The notes below the pieces were generated by a model that did not search any database, was not told the origin of the DNA, and was given only the letters and a program-made list of their open reading frames with translations. A program made the position numbers and the translations under genes. A stretch of DNA of 64,000 nucleotides from Eutreptiella sp. 'Long Island Sound 2002' (Eukaryota; Euglenozoa; Euglenophyceae; Eutreptiales; Eutreptiaceae). The stretch is from NCBI GenBank assembly GCA_964036045.1, contig OZ038395.1, positions 7,884,465-7,948,464 of the forward strand. Direction: 5' to 3'. Below, piece by piece: positions 25,701-37,700 of this stretch. The stretch's first letter is position 1. Each line of letters starts with the position of its first letter.

Positions 25701-28700
25701 TGCGGTCATCACGAAGACCCCAGGCTGGGGGGTGCTCACCACAACCTGCTTGTCACAGCAGAAGATTCAAGGGCGAGAGGCCAATAGGCGCCGCCACAGG
25801 CTAACAGAGCCAACCACCAAGGCCTTGTGCCAACCCCCCCCCCCCCCCCCAAAGGCTCTTGGGCTCAGTTCTGGTGCACGGGGGAGGGGTTTGGGTGTAG
25901 ACCTGGTCCGAGCGGATCTCCGTGGACAACCGCTTCTGTCGGGTCCGAACCGCCGCAAGGTCACAAACATGGGCCAACAAACAAGTGGTCCAGCGGTGAC
26001 CTGGACCGCCCCGGACATCCAAACCGATCGCTTTGTGCCCGTGTTGGTGGCACGTCTGGGAACCACCACCGCAGACACCCCATGCGCCGCGCTGTGCCTG
26101 GCATGAGGTGGCGGGCCCTCAACTGGGGGGAAGGGGGTCAATAGAGCCCCCCCCAAAAAAGGGGGGGGGGGTTGGGAAAAGGACTCAATTGACAGTACCA
26201 TTGCTCAGTCGAAGGCGCCGACAATGTTTTTGACCACTGGAAATCGTCAATTTTCCCCCCCACCTGGCCAATGATGTTTTTTCTGAACCCCCTCGACGTG
26301 CTGATTCCAACCATCCCCTTTTCTTTTTTTTGCCGACTTTCGGGTCCGGGCCACCTCCGGGGCCCGGGGGTCAGTCTCGGTAGGATTTTGGGGGGCCCGT
26401 CTATTCAGCCTTTTGGGGGGTCGAGCCACGGGGCTCTATCGGACCCCCCCCCCCCCAGTTGCAAGCCCGCCCATCCCATCGGTGGCTGAGACTGGCTCAA
26501 CGACACCCCTCCCGCACACAACGTTCCCCGGCAGGTGCAAGCCGCGTTCCCGGACGACGGCAACTGGCATCACGTGGCCGTCGTGGTGGACGACGACAGC
26601 GCCAAGTTGTACATTGACGGGGCACGCCACGCCGTCCAGGAGGGCGTCGCTGCCGACGTTGCCGGGCCATACCTGCACATCGGCGGCAGGTACAAGTCCA
26701 GCCTGTCGCGCCCCGTCAACCAATACCAGGGCCGCATGTGGAACTTCCAGGTGCCTTTCTGCCATTGCAAAGGGCCTCTGTTTGTGCTGGGGCGGAGAGG
26801 CCGAACACGGGGTGTGGCATGGATGCGCTTGAGGGGGCAGGCGGCTGAAGGGGGTTGTCAAAAGCGGTTACAGATGCCGGTGGTTGGAAAAGCGGTTGGG
26901 GAGGTCTGGTGGTTACAAAACGGTTGGTGGGTGGTTACAAAACGGTTGATGGATGGTTACAAAACGGTTGATGGGTGGTTACAAAATGGTTGATGGGTGG
27001 TTACAAAACGGTTGGTGGGTGGTTGCAGGCGGAAGAAGCGGTGGCGCCTGGGGGTTGGAGTGAGGTTGGAGGACGGGCAGCCGGCAGTAGTCTTTCCGTC
27101 GCAAATCTCCTCCGGGAACATTCCGGGCCTTTCTCCGGAGAAGGTGCAGAACAGTGCATTGTTTGTGCTGGACTGCGTTTGGAGATGTGATCAAAAGCCA
27201 ACACTGTGGGCGGGAACACGGGGCGCAGGGTCAGAGGCAGGCCTGCGCTTGAAGGGGGGCGCTGCTTGATGGCCCACTGCTTGTGAATGTATCCGGCATC
27301 TGACGTCTTCCATTATGTTGGCTGTTGTTGTTGCATATTTTTCACCCCGATTCATTTTGCTGCGGATCTTCCGCGACTCAGCACGCGGTTGTTCTCTTCC
27401 CGCTTTCGTGTGTGTGTTCTTCGCTGTCATCATCATTTTCAGGGTCAAACATGTTTGAAAATCCTCCTCCTTAATGACCTCTGCGTCCCTCTGGTCAGAC
27501 ACAGACCTGGTCATTGTGTTAACAGTCGCAGGGTCATTGGTCTTAATGTGATTGTCTCCATCCGATTCAAGGTCTTCCCCGTCAGAGCCCCTTTCAGAGT
27601 TCAGAGGACCCTGTGACTCTCTGTATGTTCAGCAAACCTTTGTTCATGCAACAAACAAAAGTTTAATACACAGAGATACCCCTGTTCTTTGTCTGTAGAG
27701 CTCTTTGAGTTCTGGGTTCTTGCCCCCCGCCGACCCCGAAGTGGAATTCATGAATTGACTGCGTGCATGTGGCCAGGGATCAGGGTGATACCATTGAACA
27801 CCAAGAGACTCTCCACATGCATACCACCTGCACATACCCACATGCTCCACCGGCATTTAACATGCCCCAGGGCATTCAACTCAATGTGCCCGCGCGGTAC
27901 ATTGATTCTTCGGTTTGCTCAGCAGGATCCCCCGCCCCCCCCGTGCATCTCTCGCAGATCTGGGACGTTGCGCTGACTCCGAGGCAGCTGCTGAAGATGC
28001 GATTGCTGAACGCCCCCGGCGACTACGACCAGATCCCCCTGGCCTCCGACCCGCACGCATGTCTGGCGTTCGACGGCAACTTCGAGGGCACGCTCGGCGT
28101 GAGGGACTGTGCGGTCGCGCCGGCGATGAAGTGGCGATATGACGCCACGTCGCAGACGCTGCAGAACCAGGGCTTCTGCCTGCGCGCCCACACGCTGGGC
28201 CGGACGGTGGTATGACTCCCCTCGTCCTCCGCACTGTTCCGATCCTGTACCACTGGTTGCTGGGCATTCACAGGGAGTGGGCAGCTCGTTTCTGCGGGGA
28301 CGAGCACACGGGTCAGATCGCGGGCAGATCACGGGAGGTCGCGGGCACTCGAGACTGGAGTGCCGCGTGCTCGCACTACGTAGTGGGGCATGCATGGCTA
28401 GTGGCCACGGCCAGGCAGCACCATTAGCAATCTTGAGGTGGTAAGAAGGCGAGCCTCCTGCTCCAGCTTGAACGCTCATCCGATTTTGAGCCAGCCGGAG
28501 AGCTCCAGACTGGGCAAGCGCCATGTCCGCCCATGTCCCATGGGCTATGCTCCTCAATAGGCTTTGCTCCATGACCCAACCTTCCCCAGTGCCCACCTCA
28601 ACGGTATTTTTCATCCAACTCTGTCTTGTCAGCGCTGACTGCCGGATACCGACCAGGCTTGTGCCTTGGGGGCGAAGTGACCAGAAGGCGGGTTTCAGGG

Positions 28701-31700
28701 GCAGTTGCAAAAGCGGTTGGTAGCGGTTGGACAAGGGGTTGGGGGCAGTTGCAGACGGCTACAGGGCAATGTGTGGTGTATGCGAAAGTGACAGGGAGGC
28801 CGCTGGGCCCCGGGAGGGGAGGGGTGGGGGGGAGAGGCATCCCCTCCTTCTAACGACGGGACCGCCTGCTGTGGGGCACCAACAAATCAAGGGGACGGGG
28901 GCGGGGAGGGGAGGTGCCACAGCAAACAGCAGAGCTCTGTTGCTGCACGCCCTTTTGCGCAGATATTGCCACGGTGCTGCAGTTCGCACTTGAAGTGTCA
29001 TTGCAACGCAATGGAGTCCCTTGTAACCCCAACGCTGAGTTCTTTTGTACGTGCTCCAAGTGGTTTGACTGTGTGCACTGGCTGAGTGTGATGACGATTC
29101 ACATGCTGACGGCGAGTTCTGAGTTGAATAATGACGTATTGCGTCTGATGTGTTCCACGCTACGGGCCCGTGGGGCATACGGCGAGTCGTGGGGACAGGG
29201 TTTCCTGTGCAATTGTTTGCCTTGCCTGTGCGCGGCAGAGATTGGGCAACCGTTGTGACCCGAGTTCGGGACAGTGTGGGTGTGCGTGAGCGGAACTGGA
29301 GGGCGACTGATTGCGATTGTTCCAGCCACTCCGATGGCGATAGTTGCCCCTGTGGGGCCTGTGGCGAGCCTGTTGGTCGCGGAGATGCGTGGCTCGCGAC
29401 GCGTAGTGCGTAGGATGCGTCAGGATTGAGGGAGGACGTTTGTAGGCTTTGTGCACGTGCCGCACACGCGAACAGAACATATTTGGGACACCGCCGGCGA
29501 CGTTTCCCGAACAGGTCTGTTTGCACGCTGTCTACGTGCGGAAACTGTGCGCCGTGGACACGTGGTGGGCGCGGGGGATTGAGGGCGCAGGAATCAGTGC
29601 CTACGCGCAGCAGTGCGTAGTGCGACCGCCCTCGCAGCGGCAACCGGGCGCCACCCCCGACGGGAGGGAGGGATATGATTCGGGTGGGGGTTTGGGGAGG
29701 CAATGGTATTGTGACGAACGGTGGGGCTGCGTGAGTCGCGTGCACGTGTGTGGGCGTGCAGGTGTGGGACCGCGAACTGGGACGACGCGTGCGCTTTGCA
29801 GGTCCACCAGTGCGAGGGGGCAACCGGGGAGCGCTGGATGTACGACCCCATCAAGATGCAGTTCCGTCCGCAGGCCAACCAGAGCCTGTGCCTGCACATG
29901 AAGGACGAGGCCCACATTGCCATGCGGCCATGCGGTGGCTCCGACGTCACTCGCTGGTATGGGGAGGGGCAGGGCGAGGGTGCGTGAGGGCCCGGGATGC
30001 ATTGGCCCAGTGGCATCGCGTCGTGCGGCGGGCCGAACAGGGGTGCATCAGAAGGGGAGGGGCCTCAGAGGCGGTTAGACAGGCGGTTGGAGGAGGTTGC
30101 CAAAGTGATTGGGGGCGGTTACTGTCGGTTACAAATGCCGTTGAGCCTGGCTCTTGCCGTCAGGGGGACAGTGGCTGGGCGTAGGCTGGGCGCCCTGGAG
30201 GGGGGGGCATCCCTGGGGCTGATTGCAGTGTCCTGCGCAGTCTCCGGGCCTGTGAGCAATTGCAGATCCCTCGGAAGTGGTTGCTCCTGAGCGGCACAGA
30301 CACCGAAACCCACGCAGCAACGAGCGCTGTGCAGGAGCAGTGTATTACCGACACAAAGCTGGTGGCCATCTGGGGTACGGCACGTGGGGCACTTCGGGGG
30401 TCCAGCGCCCCGACGCAGTCGCGGCAGAAGGCGTGCCTGGACGAGGGCAGCGGCCACGACGGCTGCAGGGGCCCCAAACAGATCGCGCACTTCTCTTCTT
30501 CCGGCCGTCGGCCTCGTCGCCACGCGACTCAGAGACGAGGCACGTGCCATGGGCATTTCTGAGCTGCGGGGAGCTCAGACCGGAGCAGAGTGCAGGGCTG
30601 AGGCCGGGGCAGACCGCTTCCTTGTGGGGGCAGTGCAGGGGCCAGCAGGTGTGGGAGGAGGGGGCCTCGTTTGGTGCGGGTGAAGGATTGCAGTGGCCGG
30701 TCTGAGGGCCCTCGGCGGGGCTCGGCACTTCGGCGAGCAAGTGCACCGCCTCCCTCTGCCCAGCGGCAAAGGACCCCGGGTCCAGAAAACACCTGCAGCC
30801 ACACCACCGCCAACGCAGACCCGCCGGTCGTGCGAACAGGGGCCATGTCCGGCCCATCGAGGGTGGTAGCCACCCGTAGTCTGGGGGAGTCGTGCATTTC
30901 TGTGCGGAAGAACGCTTCGTCGGGCAGCAGCGTAAGACGTTTGGCTTGGTAAGAGTCAGGCTGCAGTGCCGGACAGGGCGATCATGAGGGAGCCAGCTTC
31001 TTTTTGTTCCCCCTGTGAAAGGCTGCCAGATGCCCCCCCCCCCCCCCCCGCAATCCCCCCCCCCGTGCCCCAGCGCGCACAAGTCAGTGCTGGAGCCGGC
31101 AATCCCCCGCATGGACTCGGGGTGTGCATCTGGATAGACCTGGTCAACGGCACGGGGCAACAGCCCGTCTCCGGGACAGCCGACCCCCGGAGTAGTCAAA
31201 CAGGACAAGTCATCCGGGGGCTCCGTTGACACAAGCAAAACACGTTCGGACCCACAGGGGGTCAGAATGAGCAGCGGCGAGAGGCCAATAGGCACCGCCA
31301 AAGGCAAACCATCAGATACCGGGGCCTTGTGCCAACCCCCCCCCCCCCCCCCGCAATGGGGGGGACCGTCACTTGGCCGAAAAAGCATAGGAAACACTAG
31401 GCGCCGGAGAACATTTTTCTTTAGGTTACACGGGAACTGGGTTTGGGGGGCACCGTCACTTGGTGACTGCCCCCCCCCCTCCCAATTGGGGGGACCAGCC
31501 TGACATTGGGGGGGGGGGGGTTACAAGGAGGGCGGGGGGTAGTTGACTGACGGCGGTTGGCAATTGGATACGAAAGTGGCGCATACCCGCCGGCGGTTGG
31601 CTGTGCGCTGATCCCGCTGACGGTATGCGCGCGACGGAGTCCAGCGTGTGTTGCGTTGTGGGTATTGGGGATCAGAGCCCCCGTGCTGGCACTGGAGCCT

Positions 31701-34700
31701 CCCGCAGCCGCCGGCTCGTTTCTCTCAGGGGCATGCGCGTCCCGGCTCTCCACACCGCCGACTGTGGCGTCTGGAAGCTCGGCAAAACCTACGGAATGGC
31801 GGTGGGTGCCCCCGCCGCGTGCATCGGCAGCGGTGCCCCGTGCGGCAGTGTCCTGGACTCCATGGAGTCGTGCATGGAGGCGTGCACTGCGGCCGGCGAT
31901 GGCGGTGCGGTGTTCCGCAGCACGGGCTCGGACTCGGGCCAGTGCTGGTGCAAGAATCCTGGCGGCACTTTCACGGTGGATGCTTGGCACGATGGAGTGG
32001 GACACTTCACCCGGGCGGCCAAGGTATGTCGAGTGCGTGAGTGAGGGGGTGGGTGGGTTGGTGCCTGAGGCATTGAGTGAACAAGGGAGAGCTACGTATT
32101 GCAAACGTTGCTTTTTTTTTTTTTTCATTTTTCCTTTTTTTTTTTTGGTAATTACACGACTTACCGCGAAAAAAAAATTACAGGATTTTACCGAAACAGT
32201 TGGGCATAGGCTGGGCGCCCTGGAGGGGGGCGGACCTTCAGGAGAAGATCGACACCACATCATGCGGTGAACAATAAACGGGTGACTGTCCAGGGCCCCG
32301 TAAAGGAGCAACAACCAGACGGAATGTCACACAGGGGGTACCTCCCCCCCTTCCAATGCATCCCTGGGACCCCCCACCCCCCGAGTTATACCCATCCGTG
32401 GCTCTTGCCTGAGGCCCGATGCCCTGTGTCCTCTGCCTTCCATTGCGCCTCACGACCGCTGCAGGTGTGCACAGGAGTGGCCAAGTCTTGCAAGTCCCCC
32501 GTGCAGTTCCAGGAGGCCCTCGCTGTGCCGGGGCCGTCCTGGTGCAAGGCCACGGTGAAGCAGGTCACGGTGCTGAACTCCGCCGCCACCGCCGCGCTGG
32601 CGCCGTGGAGCCTGGCGTGCCTCGCGGACGGCAAGATCGGCGGCCTGGGGTACGGCTACGAGGTCGAGGAGGGGCTGTTCGACTGCAACACGTACCTGTA
32701 CACCGACTGCTGCGTCGAGGACGTCGCGCCGTCGCGACCCGCAGGTGTGCGCGCGTCGCGCGCGCTGCGGCTGCACGCAAGTCGGCACTGAGGGAGGCGC
32801 GTGCCCCCACCAGCCACCCGCCTGGGCCTGGGAGCGTGTGGTGCGCCCACAGCCTGACTCCCGGAAAGAGGCCAGACCACTGGCCCCCGAGGCCTCTTTT
32901 TGTTCGTAGGGAGAAGCTCAAAGCCCCCCCGCCCCCCGGCCCCCCCAGGACAGGACGAACATGGAGAGCCCCGAGGAACCAGGGCAGAGGGATAGGGAAA
33001 CACAAGGGGAGGTAACAGGGCAGGGCAGACCGCGCTCGCCGAAAACGGTGCAGAGCGCAGAAGGAGGCAAAGAAAAGGACAAAAGGGAAAGAATCATTTG
33101 CGGTTGTTGGAAGCCCCTGTCAGGAACGTGATCCTGCAGATGCACACCCCAGCGCCCACAAGTCAGTGCTGGAGGCGGCAAACCCCGCATGGACTCGGAG
33201 CGTTGTGCATCTGGATGCCCCTGGTCAACGGCACGGGACGGCCGACCCCCCGGAGGAGTCAAACAGGGCAAGTCATCCCGGGGGCTCCCTTGACACGACC
33301 AAAACACGTTCGGGCCTGCAGAGGGTCAGAATGTGCAGTGGTGAGAGGCCAATAGGCGCCGCCACAGGCAAAGAATCAGATACCGAGGCTTTGTGCCAAC
33401 CCCCTACCCCCCTCGGTATTCTCAGGGAGTATGCCTCCAAAATCGCTGACCTGGTCCAGTTTAATGAAGACCTCTGCAATCGCTGGCCTCTGCCACTGAC
33501 ACGGTCCTCCCTCCCAGACCACCCCATCCCCAAAAGGATGGGGTCCTCCTTTCTTTGCCGTTCCGACGCCCTCTCCCCCGCTGCATTTCAGACGTCTGGA
33601 CCCGCTACAGCCGCACCGAGTGCCGGGCCACGCGGTCGGAGGCCTCCAAGCACTACGCCAAGTCCCCGCAGGACGGGCGGGACGTCACCAACCCGCTGTT
33701 CGCGGACTCGTGGGGCGTGGTGTCCCTGGACGTGTGCAAGCAGAAGTGCATCAACACCCCCGGCTGCCAGGCCATCGAGTGGGGCAGCCGGGGCCTGTTC
33801 GGCACCGCCCGGTGCCGCGGCGCCTGGGCCTGTTCCGACGTCAGCCACTGCACCAACTCGACCACCGTGTACCGCCTGAAGCACACACCAGGTACCCGAC
33901 CCTGCCCTCCTGTGCCCCCCCCCCCCCCTTGCACGACATGACACTGGCTGCGTCTCAGTTTGCACGCGGTCTGTTGCCCAAGGGGTGTGTGACATGTGCA
34001 GACATGCCATTGGCGTCCAGCAGGGGAACCGAGGTCCGTTAGGAGCGAGCCCCACGAACCGAGGTTCGTTAGGAGCTGGCCCCACGAACCGAGGTTGGTT
34101 AGGAGCTGGCCCCACGAACCGAGGTTGGTTAGGAGCTGGCCCCACGAACCGAGGTTCGTTAGGAGCGAGCCCCACGAACCGAGGTTGGTTAGGAGCTGGC
34201 CCCACGAACCGAGGTCCGTTAGGAGCGAGCCCCACGAACCGAGGTTGGTTAGGAGCTGGCCCCACGAACCGAGGTTCGTTAGGAGCGAGCCCCACGAACC
34301 GAGGTTGGTTAGGAGCTGGCCCCACGAACCGAGGTCCGTTAGGAGCGAGCCCCACGAACCGAGGTTGGTTAGGAGCTGGCCCCACGAACCGAGGTTCGCT
34401 AGGAGCGAGCCCCACGAACCGAGGTCCGTTTGGAGCTGGCCCCATGAACCGATGTTCGTTAGGAGCCGGCCCCATGAACCGAGGTCCGTTAGCCGGCCCC
34501 ATGAAGCGAGTGGTTAGGAGCCCACCCCATGAACCCGGTTCGTTCGGAGCCCGCCCCATACCATGTGCCGCTCAGTAGTATCCGCTGCTGTTGCACCCAG
34601 AACTCAGTAGGAACCGCGTCTTGTGCCTGGCTCAGTAGGATTCCGCTCCTTCTGCTCGGCTCCGCCACGGCAAACGCTAGTGGCAGGCCTGGGCATGCGG

Positions 34701-37700
34701 CGAAGTCCGTCGCACGCACCACTGACGCCTTGCCCGAGTCCTTGCCGTGCGTGTTTCGACTCCCATGGGCCGACAGCCACCGCTCCTTTCGCCGCCCTGC
34801 AGAGTACTTCTTGGCCCAAGGGGGCACCAGCTGCGACGAGGCGTGCGCCGCCAAGGGCACCACCTGCGATGCGGATGCCCTGCACCGCGCGGGATCGTCC
34901 GTCGGCACGTGCAAGAAGATCATCGAGAGCCTGGGCAAGACCCCCCAGCGCGGCGGGCAGTACAGCCAGGACAACAGCGGCTGCACATACCATCCCAGGC
35001 AGACGGGCTGGTACCAGGTCATGCGCAAGGATGACGACCCTGCGTGCGGCGAAGTGAACCCGGACTCATCGCGGCAGCGTGTCTGCGCGTGCCACCCTCC
35101 GGACACAGGTGGAGCCCGCCCCCCGCAGCCGAAAGCAGCGCGGCCTTTGTTACGCCAGCCCCCCCCCCCCGCCCCTCTGATACCGAGGCCTTGTGCCAAC
35201 CCTCCCTCCCCTGGTCTCCCACAGGGTGTCCACTTGGACGTACCCGGCCAACGGCGGGGGCAGCAGCCCTCCTCCGTGTGGACTGTGGACTCGACACGGG
35301 GCAGTGAGACAGGGACAGTCCGGGGGCTGCGTTGGCACAAGCTCCCGAGGGAAGGGAAGGGTGAGTGGGCGAGGGTGAGGATAGGCCAGGCAGAGGGAGA
35401 GGGAGGGCACTGGGGGGGTGAGAGGCTGATGGGCGCCGCCGCCGGTGGAGGGAGCGGGTCCAAGGGATAGGGCAAGGGGAAGTGGCCAGAGGCCAATAGC
35501 AGCCGCCCCCTGCAGACAGCAACACAACCCGGCGTCATGCCAACCCCCCCTCCGCGGCCTGGTCAGGTTGGAGTGGCCGTAGCCGGCGGGTCATCGAATG
35601 GTGCCCGACGGTGGCCGAGACACTGTCCACGTGGGTGACATGGGTGTGTCTGACACGGTGGGTCCAGTATCCCGCCGAACCGACGGCAGTGGCTCATCAA
35701 CAGACATCTCCAAATCGTTGAGCTGTCGGTGGAAGTGCCGAGTTGAGCCTGAGTTGAGTCGTGTTGAGTGGAGTGGGCCTGAGTGTTAGGTCTCCACCAT
35801 CTGATCCCTCCCTCTCCCTCCGAGGGATGCACCGGAAAGGGGGGAGCAACCCCCCCCCCCCCCCCCGCTCCAGGGCCCCGAGCCTGCGGCCTAGCTGCTC
35901 TCTTCCTGTTTGCAACCGCAAGCCTCCACGGCGTGTCTAACCGACAGTAACCGCCCTCATCAGCTGTGGTAACGTTCTCCACGCACCCGCCTACCCGCTT
36001 CTGGAACCCCTTCTGGGGCCGTGCATCCCGACACCCCCCCCCCCCCGCCCTCGCTCCCCAATTCCCCTTCTTTGCCCCCCTCCTCCCTCCTGCTGCCCCC
36101 GCACCCTCTCCTACGCCCCGCAGAGCTGTGCGACGAAGTGCCCGTGCACGTTGGGAGCTCCATCGGCTCCTTCAAGACCGTGCTGCCGCGCGTCCCCGTC
36201 GCGTCCTGCCCCGCCGTCTGCGGGCCCGAGTGCCGCCTCAACACCGACTACCCCGGCTCCCACGCCGTCTTCGGCGTGTCAGTGTCGAACGGCCTCGTCA
36301 CGGTGTCCCGGGAGGACGCGCCCTCGGGCTGGAGCATGCTGCTGCAGATCCCGTGCTGCCGCGACAAGGGCATCCCCTTGTCACCCTCGCCCTCGCCCTC
36401 GCCCTCGCCCCTGGCGTCGCCCACGCCCGCGCCGTCGGCGTCCCCTTCGGCGTCCCCCTCGGCGTCCGCCTCCCCATCCCCACCCGCCTCCCCGTCACCG
36501 TCCCTGTCCCCATCCATCTCCGCGTCCCCGTCCCTCTCGCCGTCCACCTCCCCCTCCCTCTCGCCGTCCCTGTCCCCCTCCCTCTCCCCGTCAGCCTCCC
36601 CATCGCCGTCCGCCTCGCTGTCTGTGAGCCCGCGACCGTCCACATCCCCATCCCCGTCCCCATCGCCGCACCCCTCCCCATCGCTGTCGCCATCCGTCTC
36701 CGCGTCCCCCTCGACGTCCCACTCGCCCTCGCCATCCACTTCCCCCTCGGACTCCCCCTTCGCGTCTCCCTCGCTCTCGCCATCCCCATCCGCATCCCCG
36801 TCCGCCTCCCCATCCCCATCCCCCCCGCCTCCGCCCATCAACTGGAACCCCATCACCGTCCTCCCGGATGACCACGTCCTTTACGCCCACTGGCCCCTCA
36901 CCCGCAACTACGATGACGTTTCCGGCAACGGCTGGTCGGCCATCGCCGCGAGTGCCACCGTGCAACCCTCCGTCCCTGACCCAGAGTTGGCAGAGGAGGT
37001 GTGTTGCGTGGCGTGGCGTGCCACAGCACACCACACCACACCAAACGCGGCACGGCACAGCATGGCATGCTATACCACTCCACTCCATCCCACCCCACCC
37101 CACCCCAACCCGTTCCACTCCACTCCACTCCACTCCACTCCACCCCACCCCAACCCGCTCTACTCCACTCCACCCCACCCCACCCCAACCCGCTCTACTC
37201 CACTCCACCCCACCCCACCCCAACCCGCTCTACTCCACTCCACTCCACCCGACCCCAACCCGCTCTACTCCACTCCACTCCACCCCACCCCAACCCGCTC
37301 TACTCCACTCCACTCCACCCCACCCCAACCCGCTCTACTCCACTCCACTCCACCCCACCCCAACCCGCTCCGTTCCACTCCACACCACTCCACGCAACGC
37401 GACCCCACTCCACGCTACACCGCTACACCGCGTCATGCCATGCCATGCCATGCAGTGTGTTCGGTCACGTGTCGTGTTCCCTTCTGAGTCCTGTTGTGCC
37501 GCATCCCGTCGTATTGCATTGCGTCGCGCTGCACGGCACAGGTCACCGAGTTCGTGAATCCCGGAGGCTGGATCCGCCTGCCGGCCGGCGGAAGGCGGGT
37601 CATCCCCATGACCATCACCGGCTGGGTCAAGATGACCGCGCTCACCGACAAGAAGCGGAACGTGTTCGGCGCCATCGGCTCCGACCGCCCTCTCGGGGAC

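Noticed and set aside
27191-27616. Small genes on either strand in intron 19 (109 and 107 codons)
   Set aside because: Overlapping each other on opposite strands, no motif, low-GC intron sequence.
33985-34578. Open frames of 170-320 codons on both strands
   Set aside because: Translations of the 30-bp minisatellite; the minus frame also overlaps the shadow of exon 24.
36248-37223. Minus-strand Gly/Asp- and Gly/Trp-rich frames
   Set aside because: Complements of the (SP)n coding repeat and of the C-rich minisatellite.
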